NCBI GenBank assembly: GCA_020726085.1
Contig: DYTG01000039.1
Coordinates: 1 to 13,787, forward strand
Direction: 5' to 3'
DNA: 13,787 nucleotides
Source: Sulfurovum sp.
Lineage (GTDB): Bacteria; Campylobacterota; Campylobacteria; Campylobacterales; Sulfurovaceae
Shown: one piece after another, positions 1-7,434 of the stretch
How the letters are laid out: the number at the start of each line of letters is the position of its first letter
Position numbering within the stretch: the stretch's first letter is position 1
Notes under the pieces: model-generated
The model's input: the letters and a program-made list of their open reading frames with translations, nothing else
Databases searched by the model: none
Told to the model about the DNA's origin: nothing
Translations under genes and position numbers: made by a program

Positions 1-81
1 ACTTTGAGCGGTAGAGAGGGAAATTTGGAGTATTTGTATCATTTTGTGAAAGGTGATGAGAGTTTTGAAAAAGATATTTAA
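1..81 (+). CDS. C-terminal end of a TlyA-like rRNA 2'-O-methyltransferase (partial)
   Basis: Only the last 26 codons are in the window, open from base 1 and ending in TAA at 79-81. The residues contain LSGREGNLEYLYHF, which resembles the conserved C-terminal strand of TlyA family proteins, where a G-x-EGN-x-E-[YF] pattern precedes the stop. TlyA enzymes bind SAM and methylate ribose 2'-OH groups of rRNA; some are annotated as haemolysins. The stop lies 17 bases before the TRAP gene start, so the two may be co-transcribed. With so few residues this is a family guess from memory of the motif; an unrelated protein ending is possible. Confidence 0.5.
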   Translation, partial: TLSGREGNLEYLYHFVKGDESFEKDI

Positions 82-98
82 GACACAAGGAGAAGAGA

Positions 99-1949
99 GT
101 GAATAAGATAGTAAATCTACTGGGTTTTTTTTCCCAAAACATCGGGCGGTTGTCGGCTTTTTTGGTGGCGACGTTGGCTTTGTTGATTTTTTACGATACG
201 TTTATGCGGTATCTTTTTGCTTCGGGTTCGATAGCGTTGCAAGAGCTTGAGTGGCATATTTTTGATGTTTTGTTTTTGCTAGGTATTGCGTATGCCCTAA
301 AAAGCGATGCACATGTGAGAGTCGATATACTCTTTGATAGGTACTCTAACAATACCAAAGCCACCATTAAACTCCTCTCAATGGTTTTTTTGGTGATTCC
401 ATCATCGGTAATCATTGCCATAGGGGGTTGGGATATGGCACTGCAAAGTTTTTATCAAAATGAAATATCAAGCGACCCAGGGGGGCTTACGCATCGATTT
501 ATCATCAAAGGCTTTGTTTTTGTTGCCTTTATTTTTGTGATTATCGAAGCCTTTAGTCAAATGCTCAACGCCCTACAAGCTATCACTTCTTTTAAGATAC
601 TTTTGCGATTTTTGGCTCTTATGGGAGCGGTTGTTGCTTTGGCGATGATGGATGGGGAGTATTGGATTGAGCCTGTAGCCATTATGTTTTTGTTCTCACT
701 TGCTATGCTCTTTGCGGGATTTGAGGTGGCGTTTGTCTTTTCGGGAGTAGGATTGTTGTTTGCGGCACTTACTGATGATATAGGTTTGGGGATATTTAAT
801 ATGCTCTCTTTCCGAATATACGGTATTATGCAAAATGCGACACTTATGGCAGTACCGCTCTTTATTTTGATGGGATTGATACTGCAAAAGACCCGCATGG
901 CACAAGATTTGCTTTTGAGTGTGGCAAGACTTTTTGGCACCGTGCGAGGCGGATTGGCGATTGGCGTGGTGCTTGTAGGAGCGATATTGGGGGCTAGTAC
1001 GGGGATTGTGGGGGCTAGTGTGGTGATGCTTAGTCTAATTGCCTTGCCTTTGATGCTCAAACATCACTACTCGCCAATACTTGCTAGTGGGGCTGTTGCA
1101 GCAAGCGGGACATTGGGGCAGATTATTCCCCCATCGGTGGTGCTTATTATTTTGGGCGATCAGATGCATTTGAGCGTAGGCGATCTCTTTCGTGCTGCTC
1201 TAGTTCCCTCTATGATACTTGTTGGACTCTATATTGTCTATATTTTGATAGTAGCATGGCTCAATCCCCACGTCGCACCTGCTATCAAAGAGGAACAAAC
1301 CATTAGTACCAAAGAGCTTTTGGCTTCGCTTCTTCCACCGCTTTTTTTGATGGTGGTGGTGTTGGGTTCGATTTTTAGCGGGATTGCAACCCCTACCGAA
1401 TCGGCAGCCATTGGGGTAATGGGGGCTTTGGTAATAGCGTGGCTTAAAGGAGGGCTAAATCTTGAGACGCTTCACTATGCCTCCTTTGAGAGCGTTAAAT
1501 TAACCTCGATGATATTTATGATACTCATTGGTGCAACCATTTTTTCGCTGGTTTTTAATGAACTGGGTGGCGGAGATTTGGCGTTGGAGTTTTTTGCCAA
1601 TGATTTAGGCTCGAAGGCTCTCTTTATCGCTGTGGCGATGATGGTTATCTTTTTGCTAGGGTTTTTTATTGATTTTATTGAGATTGCTTTTGTGGTAGTG
1701 CCTATTTTGTTGCCTATTGTAAACTCATTGGGGATTGATCCTGTTTGGTTTGCGATCCTTATTGCTCTCAATCTTCAGGCTTCATTTTTGACCCCACCTT
1801 TTGGCTTTACGCTCTTTTATCTCAAAGGAAGTGCCAAAGATTTGGTAAGTACAGGCGATATTTATCGAGGCGTTGTGCCTTATATCGTGTTACAAATTGT
1901 GGCGATTTTGATTGTGATTGTTTTTCCTAGCCTCATCTATTTGTGGTAG
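99..1949 (+). CDS. TRAP transporter fused membrane subunit, DctQ-DctM
   Basis: Inner-membrane component of a tripartite ATP-independent periplasmic transporter, which takes up an organic acid or similar solute using a sodium or proton gradient. The first ~160 residues are the small DctQ subunit, with the typical patch around residues 47-83 (LQELEWHIFDVLFLLGIAYA, then HVRVDIL). A linking helix at ~168-185 leads into the large DctM permease (~190-616), with the hallmark ASGTLGQIIPPSVVLIILGD at ~335-354 and about a dozen hydrophobic segments. The start is GTG at 99, chosen because AAGGAG at 87-92 lies six bases upstream and DctQ begins there. At 616 residues it is a normal length for a Q-M fusion. 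No DctP substrate-binding protein gene is in the window, so the substrate cannot be inferred; DctP must be further upstream or elsewhere. Confidence 0.93.
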   Translation: MNKIVNLLGFFSQNIGRLSAFLVATLALLIFYDTFMRYLFASGSIALQELEWHIFDVLFLLGIAYALKSDAHVRVDILFDRYSNNTKATIKLLSMVFLVIPSSVIIAIGGWDMALQSFYQNEISSDPGGLTHRFIIKGFVFVAFIFVIIEAFSQMLNALQAITSFKILLRFLALMGAVVALAMMDGEYWIEPVAIMFLFSLAMLFAGFEVAFVFSGVGLLFAALTDDIGLGIFNMLSFRIYGIMQNATLMAVPLFILMGLILQKTRMAQDLLLSVARLFGTVRGGLAIGVVLVGAILGASTGIVGASVVMLSLIALPLMLKHHYSPILASGAVAASGTLGQIIPPSVVLIILGDQMHLSVGDLFRAALVPSMILVGLYIVYILIVAWLNPHVAPAIKEEQTISTKELLASLLPPLFLMVVVLGSIFSGIATPTESAAIGVMGALVIAWLKGGLNLETLHYASFESVKLTSMIFMILIGATIFSLVFNELGGGDLALEFFANDLGSKALFIAVAMMVIFLLGFFIDFIEIAFVVVPILLPIVNSLGIDPVWFAILIALNLQASFLTPPFGFTLFYLKGSAKDLVSTGDIYRGVVPYIVLQIVAILIVIVFPSLIYLW

Positions 1950-1961
1950 CAATCAGGAAAA

Positions 1962-2537
1962 TTACTCTGCAATCCATTCTATCATATCACTTTGAAATTG
2001 ATTCCATGCCTTTTGGTTGGCTTCAATGAAGCCTTTGGCATCTTGTGTTGCAGTAGGAATACGGTAATCAAAGTGTCGGGTTTTGATAAGATGGGAGTTG
2101 TTGCTATGCAAAAGATTGAGTTTGATAGAGAGCCGTGCGCAAGAGCCATCATGATAGATGTGGTGGTGCATTTGATGAATAAAGATTTCCAATAAAAAGT
2201 CGCTTTTGGCGTACGATGAGTAGTTCATTGTGGTTTTGAAGAGTTTGCTATATTCCAATACCTCGGTGATATACGCCATAGTGAGGCGGTTGATATTTTC
2301 TGCCCAGATGGAATGTTGATAAAAGCTTTGTTTGTTGGTGTCGTATTTTATCATAATATCACGACTCATCATATCTTTGATGCTTTTGGGGTAGGCGATT
2401 TTGATAGTGCTACGGGCGTATCGGGTTTGTTTGTGAGGCGATAGGTGAGGGGTATCGAGAGTATAGATAGTCACAGGCTTTGAACACGACAGGAGCAGTA
2501 GAGTCGCTAGGAGAAAGTAGAAAGTAGATTTTTGCAT
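1962..2537 (-). CDS. PqiC/YmbA-like ABC-transport auxiliary lipoprotein
   Basis: A 191-residue predicted lipoprotein. A short hydrophobic signal ends in the lipobox LLSC with the lipidated Cys at residue 18; Ser at +2 suggests sorting to the outer membrane. The body has the pattern of the ABC_trans_aux (DUF330, PqiC/YmbA) family: an early YTLD segment, then WAENINRLTMAYITEVLEYS near residues 79-98. Family members act with MCE/Mla or Pqi-type lipid transport between the membranes. AAGGAG (complement of 2546-2551) precedes the ATG, supporting this start. It stands alone: no MCE, permease or ATPase gene adjoins it, whereas relatives often follow such genes. It converges with the TRAP gene, 12 bases apart, with no visible terminator, and diverges from dsbD. 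Family call is moderately sure; transport partner unknown. Confidence 0.7.
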   Translation of the reverse strand: MQKSTFYFLLATLLLLSCSKPVTIYTLDTPHLSPHKQTRYARSTIKIAYPKSIKDMMSRDIMIKYDTNKQSFYQHSIWAENINRLTMAYITEVLEYSKLFKTTMNYSSYAKSDFLLEIFIHQMHHHIYHDGSCARLSIKLNLLHSNNSHLIKTRHFDYRIPTATQDAKGFIEANQKAWNQFQSDMIEWIAE

Positions 2538-2598
2538 AAATAAGACTCCTTTGGTAGGGGCAAATTTTAGCCAAATTGTGATTAATCCTCTATTTACA

Positions 2599-2631
2599 TT
2601 TGTAAGCTATAGTTTCCTATATAGATACAAA
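2599..2631. promoter_or_regulatory. Inverted repeat upstream of dsbD
   Basis: Arms TTTGTA (2599-2604) and TACAAA (2626-2631) enclose a 21-base spacer holding TATA twice, just before the dsbD ribosome binding site (AAGGA at 2633-2637). It sits in the 106-base region between two divergent genes, so it could be an operator or a leader hairpin. The region is AT-rich and short arms arise by chance, so function is uncertain. No convincing -35/-10 pair was identified. Confidence 0.25.
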
Positions 2632-2643
2632 TAAGGAATATTT

Positions 2644-4437
2644 ATGCGAAAACTCTTTATTGTTGCGATGCTTATAAGTTCTATGCTCTTTGCTTTTGGT
2701 GTCAACACCCCTCAACAAAGCACATTTCTTAAACCCTTCGAGGCGTTTATCGTAGAGGCAAATGTTATCGGCGATACGTTGCAAACCAAAATTGCATTGG
2801 GCAAAGATATTCATCTCTATCAAAACTCTCTTAAATACACTATTATTAAACCAACCTCTTTTGAACTTTCCCCTGCTTTACCCAGTGCTATTGATGATGA
2901 GGGCGAGTTGGTCTATGAAGACGAAGTTGTTGTTGATTTTGACCTTGATACGATTGAATCCAAAGTAAAGGGTGACTATACGCTTCAAATTGAGCTTATG
3001 GGGTGTTCGACAAGTGGGATATGCTATCAGCCCATCGTCCAAACCTTTGATTTCAAACATCGCTCACCTGCTTCAAATATCGCCAAAGAAGAGACCAAAG
3101 AGAGTTCAGCCTTTGATAAAATTTCAGCTTTGAGTCAAGATACCAGCACCCAAAACATCGCCGATGCTTTAGCCAAAGAGAGCTTTTGGTTTATTTTGTT
3201 TCTCTTTTTTCTCTTTGGATTGTTGCTTTCGCTTACTCCTTGTATTTTTCCCATGATACCCATTCTCTCTTCTATCATCGTATCGCAATCGGGAGAGGGC
3301 AAACCCTCAGCCTCCAAAGGATTTTTTATCTCACTTATCTATGTGCTTTCCATGGCGACAACCTATACGGTGGTGGGACTTATTGCGGGACTTATGGGAG
3401 CCGATATTCAAGCCTCGATGCAAAATCCATGGGTATTGAGTATCTTTGCGGCACTCTTTGTGGCTCTTGCTTTTTCGCTTTTTGGCTATTTTGAGCTAGG
3501 ATTGCCCTCTTCGTGGCAGAGCAAAATCACCAAAATGAGCGATAAAGCTCAAGGCAAAGGGGGCATAGCGGGTACGGCTCTCATGGGATTGCTTTCGGCT
3601 TTGATTGTGGGTCCTTGCGTAGCACCGCCTCTTGGAGGGGCGATACTCTTTATCTCTCAAAGCGGAGATGCTTTGCTAGGAGGTTTGGCGTTGTTTATTA
3701 TGAGTTTTGGTATGGGGATGCCGCTGTTGCTTATTGGATTGGGGGCGGGGAGATTTATGCCTAGACCTGGTGGATGGATGAGCAAGGTTTCGCAATTTTT
3801 TGGGATTATTATGTTGCTTTTGGCTATCTATATGGTTGCTCGCATTCTTAGTGATACCCTTTCGATGTTGCTCTATGGCCTTTGGTTTATAGGTTTTTCT
3901 ATCTATTTGGGTCTATTCAATAGCGAAAAAGTGTCAGGATTTTTGAGCTATGTTGCCAAAATCTTGGCTGTAGCTTCAATCTTTTACGCTATGGCACTCT
4001 TTATTGGGGTATTGAGCGGAGCTACTTCGATATTAAAGCCTTTTGAGCAATTCACAACCTCCTCTATTGCTATTGAAAAGAGTGACAAAAAGGATTATAA
4101 GGGCTACACAATTGAGCGATTGGAAAAAGAGATTGAAGCCAGTAGCAAACCTGTGATTGTTGATTTTACCAAAAAATCATGCGCAGCGTGCAAAGAGTTG
4201 GATTTAATAACCTTTAGTGATGCTAAAGTAAAAGATATAATGCGAAATTTCACCTTTATAAAAGTAGATTTAAGTGATAATACGCAAGATGATAAGAATA
4301 TATTAAACAAGTACGAACTTTTTGGTACTCCCAATATCATCTTTTTTGATGCCCACAATCGCTATCTCTCTTCCAAAACCATTACGGGATTTATAGCTCT
4401 AGAGCCGTTTATACGGCATTTGCAAACGATTAAATAA
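2644..4437 (+). CDS. dsbD: Thiol:disulfide interchange protein DsbD
   Basis: Transfers electrons from cytoplasmic thioredoxin across the inner membrane to periplasmic reductases, serving disulfide isomerisation and cytochrome c maturation. All three modules are visible in 597 residues. A signal peptide (~1-19) leads to the periplasmic alpha domain with its cysteine pair C121/C127 (GCSTSGICYQP). The beta membrane domain (~180-460) carries C200 in LTPCIFPMIPILSS and C325 in GPCVAPPLGGA, the pair that shuttles electrons across the membrane. The C-terminal gamma thioredoxin-like domain (~480-597) has the active site CAAC at 513-516 and a cis-proline-type GTPN at ~563. Length matches the family. 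The start at 2644 is supported by AAGGA about six bases upstream and by the signal peptide. Tandem in-frame stops TAA TAA end the gene. It stands alone, with no cytochrome biogenesis gene beside it. Confidence 0.96.
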   Translation: MRKLFIVAMLISSMLFAFGVNTPQQSTFLKPFEAFIVEANVIGDTLQTKIALGKDIHLYQNSLKYTIIKPTSFELSPALPSAIDDEGELVYEDEVVVDFDLDTIESKVKGDYTLQIELMGCSTSGICYQPIVQTFDFKHRSPASNIAKEETKESSAFDKISALSQDTSTQNIADALAKESFWFILFLFFLFGLLLSLTPCIFPMIPILSSIIVSQSGEGKPSASKGFFISLIYVLSMATTYTVVGLIAGLMGADIQASMQNPWVLSIFAALFVALAFSLFGYFELGLPSSWQSKITKMSDKAQGKGGIAGTALMGLLSALIVGPCVAPPLGGAILFISQSGDALLGGLALFIMSFGMGMPLLLIGLGAGRFMPRPGGWMSKVSQFFGIIMLLLAIYMVARILSDTLSMLLYGLWFIGFSIYLGLFNSEKVSGFLSYVAKILAVASIFYAMALFIGVLSGATSILKPFEQFTTSSIAIEKSDKKDYKGYTIERLEKEIEASSKPVIVDFTKKSCAACKELDLITFSDAKVKDIMRNFTFIKVDLSDNTQDDKNILNKYELFGTPNIIFFDAHNRYLSSKTITGFIALEPFIRHLQTIK

Positions 4438-4475
4438 TAATTTTAAAAATGACAATAGTATAGCAAAAAAAACTT

Positions 4476-4509
4476 AAAAGTTGATTTTATTTTTTAATAA
4501 GCAACTTTT
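4476..4509. promoter_or_regulatory. 8-bp perfect inverted repeat overlapping the hsrA promoter
   Basis: AAAAGTTG (4476-4483) and CAACTTTT (4502-4509) are exact reverse complements separated by 18 bases. The right arm ends four bases before the proposed -10 of hsrA, and there is no T-run after it, so it looks more like an operator than the dsbD terminator. CTTAAA at 4473-4478 (TTTAAG on the minus strand) overlaps the left arm and equals the half-site I recall for H. pylori HP1043, which is reported to regulate its own gene. Only one such half-site is seen. Confidence 0.35.
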
Positions 4510-4518
4510 GGGTATAAC
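4506..4518 (+). promoter_or_regulatory. Predicted sigma-70-type promoter of hsrA
   Basis: TTTTGGGTATAAC: a T-tract, GG, then a TATAAC -10 box at 4513-4518, matching the Campylobacterota style of promoter with no clear -35. The predicted start near 4525 leaves a ~60-base leader before the ATG. The same layout occurs at 6193 and 9552. Confidence 0.5.
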
Positions 4519-4583
4519 TCCCTATTCAAATTATTTTTTAGCAAACATTAATCTAAAAAATTATCAACTAGGACAACAGGCGG

Positions 4584-5243
4584 ATGAGGATATTAACAAT
4601 CGGGTTTGACAATGATTATATCAAACAGCTTCAAACTGAACTGCAAAAATATTTTATCTGTATCGTTGATGATGCAAGAGACCTTTACGATGCAACAAAC
4701 TTTACAGATTTTAGACACTACGAACTTATTATTGTAGTCGATGAGGGGATTAAATACTCTCTTGAAAAATACGTTAATGATGTCAAAAAGAAAAAAAGTG
4801 AGACCAAAATCATTATACTCACCAACAAAGAGAAAAATCAAATCGCTTTGTATCGGCTTAGTATCGATGATGTCGTGTGTCATGAGAGCGATATGCCCGA
4901 TCTTTTGGCAGCAAAGGTACTAGCCAATATGCGCAGTCTCTTTGGTACCAAAATTCATGTAGGCAAACTGGTGATTGATATTATCAACAAAAAAATTAAG
5001 TACGATGAGAAAATCGTCTCACTCAACGGTAAAACCTTTGATATTTTGGCCTATTTGGCACTGAGAAAGCAACGGGTTTTTTCCAAAGATGAGATTATCA
5101 ATGCCCTTTGGGAGGAGCCTGAATACGTAAGTGACAACACCGTCGAAGTAGCCATCAACCAAATACGCAAACGCCTTAAAAATATTTTAGGGTTTCAAGT
5201 CATTCACACCGTACGACGAAGAGGATACAAGTTCTCTTACTAA
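4584..5243 (+). CDS. hsrA: Orphan atypical OmpR-type response regulator, HsrA (HP1043) family
   Basis: DNA-binding regulator related to Helicobacter pylori HP1043/HsrA and Campylobacter CosR, essential homeostasis and oxidative-stress regulators in those hosts. The C-terminal winged helix (~123-219) matches closely: ALWEEPEYVS, then NTVEVAINQIRKRL and TVRRRGYKFSY. The N-terminal receiver domain is degenerate. In the strand that should end in the phospho-accepting Asp, the sequence reads YELIIVVDEG, placing Val at the acceptor position with an Asp one residue later, as in HP1043. The conserved Lys region is replaced by VVCHESD. Phosphorylation-independent action is therefore likely, and no histidine kinase gene is nearby. 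The start at 4584 has a modest ribosome site (AGGA at 4570-4573). The stop is one base from the 5'-nucleotidase start, implying a shared transcript. Confidence 0.92.
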   Translation: MRILTIGFDNDYIKQLQTELQKYFICIVDDARDLYDATNFTDFRHYELIIVVDEGIKYSLEKYVNDVKKKKSETKIIILTNKEKNQIALYRLSIDDVVCHESDMPDLLAAKVLANMRSLFGTKIHVGKLVIDIINKKIKYDEKIVSLNGKTFDILAYLALRKQRVFSKDEIINALWEEPEYVSDNTVEVAINQIRKRLKNILGFQVIHTVRRRGYKFSY

Positions 5244-5244
5244 C

Positions 5245-6135
5245 ATGGGCTATAATCTTACCAATAAACTCGTCGTAGCCATCTCATCAAGAGCGCTTTT
5301 TGATCTCGAAAAAGAGAATGAGATATTTGAAAAAGAGGGGCTAGATGCCTACTACAGCTATCTTCTTGCCAAACAAAACAATATTTTAAAAAAAGGGAGT
5401 GCTTATCGTCTCATTGATAACCTTCTCAAAATTAACAACTACTTTGACAAGACCTCCAAAGAGGTTGAAGTGATAATTTTGTCCAAAAACAACCCCGCTA
5501 TGAGTCTAAGAATTACCAAATCCATTGAACACTACGGATTGGATATCGAGCGTTCGGGTTGGACAAGCGGAACCAATACCGCTAAATACCTCAAAGCTTT
5601 CAAAGTTGATCTCTTTTTATCTGCCAACGAAGAGGATGTGAAAATAGCGTTGCAAAGCGGTGTGGCTGCAGCGAAGATTTTGCCCTCTACAAGTCGCATA
5701 CGCAAATCCAAAGGCGATCAGGTGCGTATTGCATTTGATGGCGATGCGGTGCTTTTTTCCAAAGAGAGCGAAGAGATATATCAAAGTAAAGGATTAGAAG
5801 CCTTTATTGAGCATGAAAAGACCCATCGCAACAATCCTCTAGCCCAAGGTCCTTTTGCCAAATTGCTTATGACGGTATCCAAAATTCAAGCCAAATTCAA
5901 AGATAGCTCCTCTCCCATTCGCACCGCTTTGGTCACCGCTAGAGGTGCTTCGACGCATGAACGGGTGATTAAGACGCTTGACGTATGGAACGTACGCATT
6001 GATGAAGCCTTTTTTTTGGGCGGGAGTGAGAAGTATGAGATTTTGGATGCTTTTGGTGCGGATATATTTTTTGATGATCAAGATGCTCACCTCGCACTCT
6101 CCACCTCCGTAGTACCCAGTGCAAAGGTCTATTGA
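5245..6135 (+). CDS. Cytosolic 5'-nucleotidase (NT5C1-like, HAD fold)
   Basis: A 296-residue cytoplasmic protein of the PF06189-type 5'-nucleotidase family, which removes the 5'-phosphate from nucleoside monophosphates and so affects purine and pyrimidine salvage. HAD-type motifs are visible: FDGDAVLFS at 164-172 (D165 nucleophile, D167), VTAR at ~230-233, a Lys at ~263 (GGSEKYEIL) and acidic FFDDQD at ~275-280. The N-terminal half (LVVAISSRALFDLEKENEIF, SKNNPAMSLRI, SGWTSG) is also typical. Length is normal. ATG 5245 follows the hsrA stop after one base and has no strong ribosome site of its own, so translation probably depends on ribosomes ending hsrA. A strong terminator follows at 6177. 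Pairing a nucleotidase with HsrA is suggestive, but no functional link is known to me. Confidence 0.88.
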   Translation: MGYNLTNKLVVAISSRALFDLEKENEIFEKEGLDAYYSYLLAKQNNILKKGSAYRLIDNLLKINNYFDKTSKEVEVIILSKNNPAMSLRITKSIEHYGLDIERSGWTSGTNTAKYLKAFKVDLFLSANEEDVKIALQSGVAAAKILPSTSRIRKSKGDQVRIAFDGDAVLFSKESEEIYQSKGLEAFIEHEKTHRNNPLAQGPFAKLLMTVSKIQAKFKDSSSPIRTALVTARGASTHERVIKTLDVWNVRIDEAFFLGGSEKYEILDAFGADIFFDDQDAHLALSTSVVPSAKVY

Positions 6136-6176
6136 TTGCACACTCCAATAACTTTTTGGATTGAAATTTCACTTGT

Positions 6177-6198
6177 AAAGCAACTCTTTTGCTTTTTT
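6177..6198 (+). terminator. Intrinsic terminator of the hsrA-nucleotidase unit
   Basis: Perfect 7-bp stem AAAGCAA (6177-6183) / TTGCTTT (6189-6195), 5-base loop, and a T-run that includes the end of the right arm (6193-6198). It lies 42 bases after the nucleotidase stop. The same T-run is the upstream part of the next promoter. Confidence 0.75.
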
Positions 6199-6207
6199 GG
6201 ATATAAT
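6193..6207 (+). promoter_or_regulatory. Predicted promoter of the DUF2018-polyprenyl synthase-hemA operon
   Basis: TTTTTTGGATATAAT, with a consensus TATAAT -10 box at 6202-6207 preceded by a T-tract and GGA. This is the best promoter match in the window. Predicted transcription start is about 6214, giving a ~40-base leader with AGGA at 6243-6246 before the ATG at 6253. Confidence 0.7.
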
Positions 6208-6252
6208 CGTTTTTTACATAAATAGTGACAAAAAAGTAACACAGGATAAACA

Positions 6253-6528
6253 ATGAAACTCTTTGATGATGATGATTTTATGGTAACCTCTCCAAGGGAG
6301 AACTTCTTTGCTATCTCCAAAACCGCAAATGCAAATATCGTGGAGATGGAGCTAGAGAAGATGTTGGAGCGTTTGGCAGTAGCCGAAAAGATGCTTGAAG
6401 ATAAAGGCTTAGAAGAGGAGTTTGATCGTACCTACTCCATCATGCGAGCCGACGTGACGGAACTGGAAAACCGTGTAAACAGTATTTTTATTGAATTGGT
6501 GGGTAATATCGTTACTCAATGCGAATAG
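6253..6528 (+). CDS. DUF2018 family protein (HP0242-type)
   Basis: A 91-residue acidic, helical protein without a signal or membrane segment. Its core (VEMELEKMLERLAVAEKMLE, then a helix from EEFDRTYSIMRADVTELENR) matches the DUF2018 family confined to Campylobacterota. H. pylori HP0242 is the structurally known member, an intertwined pseudo-knotted helical homodimer; its function is unknown to me. As in H. pylori, it lies next to a polyprenyl diphosphate synthase and near hemA. The gene starts the operon about 45 bases after a strong promoter, with AGGA seven to ten bases upstream of its ATG. The following gene begins ten bases after its stop. Role in the cell cannot be inferred beyond co-expression with quinone and haem synthesis. 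Confidence 0.82.
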   Translation: MKLFDDDDFMVTSPRENFFAISKTANANIVEMELEKMLERLAVAEKMLEDKGLEEEFDRTYSIMRADVTELENRVNSIFIELVGNIVTQCE

Positions 6529-6537
6529 GAAAGCTTA

Positions 6538-7434
6538 ATGCTCGATGCTTTAGAGAGAAAGATTGAACAATTCATCAACGAACTCAATGATGAATCCACT
6601 CAAAAACTCTATGCCCAAATTCCTGTGGGGAAACGATTAAGAGCTGCATTGATTCTAAAGATTGCTCCTCACACGTTAAGCTCCATCAAGTTAGCAGCGA
6701 TTGTGGAGCTTATCCATGCGGCAAGTTTGTTGCATGATGATGTGATTGATGATGCCTTTATTCGACGTAACAAACCCTCCATCAATGCCTCATTTGGCAA
6801 CAAAACGGCTATTATGCTAGGCGATATTCTCTACTCCAAAGGCTTTTACGAGCTTTGTTCGATAGATGCAAAAGTGGCTCAAATTATCTCCCATGCTGTC
6901 ACTCAGCTTAGTCTCGGTGAACAAGCTGATGTGATGTTGGCTAAAAAATTCAACGCTTCAAAGCATGATTATATGAAAATGATCTATCAAAAAACCGCTT
7001 CACTTATCGAAGCTTCGAGTGAGGCTGCGGCACTTTTAGCCAACAAAGATAGAGTAATCTATCGCAATTATGGGCGTGTCATTGGTATGGCTTTTCAGAT
7101 TATTGATGATATTTTGGATATTACCGCTTCAAGCAAACAGTTGGGTAAACCCTCTATGAATGATTTTGTTGAGGGTAAATCAACACTTCCTTATATCTAT
7201 CTCTATGAAGCATTTCAAGAAAATGAGAGGCTCAAACTCCTCTCCTGTCACGGCAAAAAGCTCAACGAGCAACAACTTGCATGGATAGAGGCAAAATTTA
7301 CAGAGCATGGGATAATAGAGCGATGTATCCATGAGGCAAAAGCACTTGCTTTGGAGGCTACGCTTATGATGCAACGAGAGGGCAATGAATCGCTTCAAAA
7401 AATTGCACAAGATATGGTTGATAGGGATTTTTAA
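6538..7434 (+). CDS. ispB: Long-chain polyprenyl diphosphate synthase (octaprenyl/hexaprenyl type)
   Basis: A trans-prenyltransferase that elongates an allylic diphosphate with isopentenyl diphosphate, most likely making the menaquinone side chain. It has GKRLR at 31-35, the first aspartate-rich motif DDVIDD at 67-72 and the second DDILD at 190-194 (in GMAFQIIDDILDIT), with KST at ~209-211. The fifth residue before the first motif is Ala (A62 in AASLLHDD). A small residue there leaves room for a long chain, unlike the aromatic residue of farnesyl or geranylgeranyl synthases. At 298 residues it is slightly shorter than the E. coli enzyme. Exact chain length cannot be read from sequence; the main Campylobacterota quinone is reported as MK-6. 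AGGAAAG lies just upstream of the start, and the stop overlaps the hemA start (TAATG), implying coupled translation. Confidence 0.9.
   Translation: MLDALERKIEQFINELNDESTQKLYAQIPVGKRLRAALILKIAPHTLSSIKLAAIVELIHAASLLHDDVIDDAFIRRNKPSINASFGNKTAIMLGDILYSKGFYELCSIDAKVAQIISHAVTQLSLGEQADVMLAKKFNASKHDYMKMIYQKTASLIEASSEAAALLANKDRVIYRNYGRVIGMAFQIIDDILDITASSKQLGKPSMNDFVEGKSTLPYIYLYEAFQENERLKLLSCHGKKLNEQQLAWIEAKFTEHGIIERCIHEAKALALEATLMMQREGNESLQKIAQDMVDRDF

Noticed and set aside
557..1060. Long minus-strand open frame of 167 codons inside the TRAP gene
   Set aside because: It lies entirely antisense to a confident TRAP permease, has no recognisable domain or ribosome site, and its low-complexity Ile/Ser/Pro/Thr composition reflects the complementary coding strand.
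5251..5256. TATAAT just after the 5'-nucleotidase start codon
   Set aside because: It lies inside the coding region, lacks the T-tract/GG context of the other promoters, and no alternative in-frame start follows closely.
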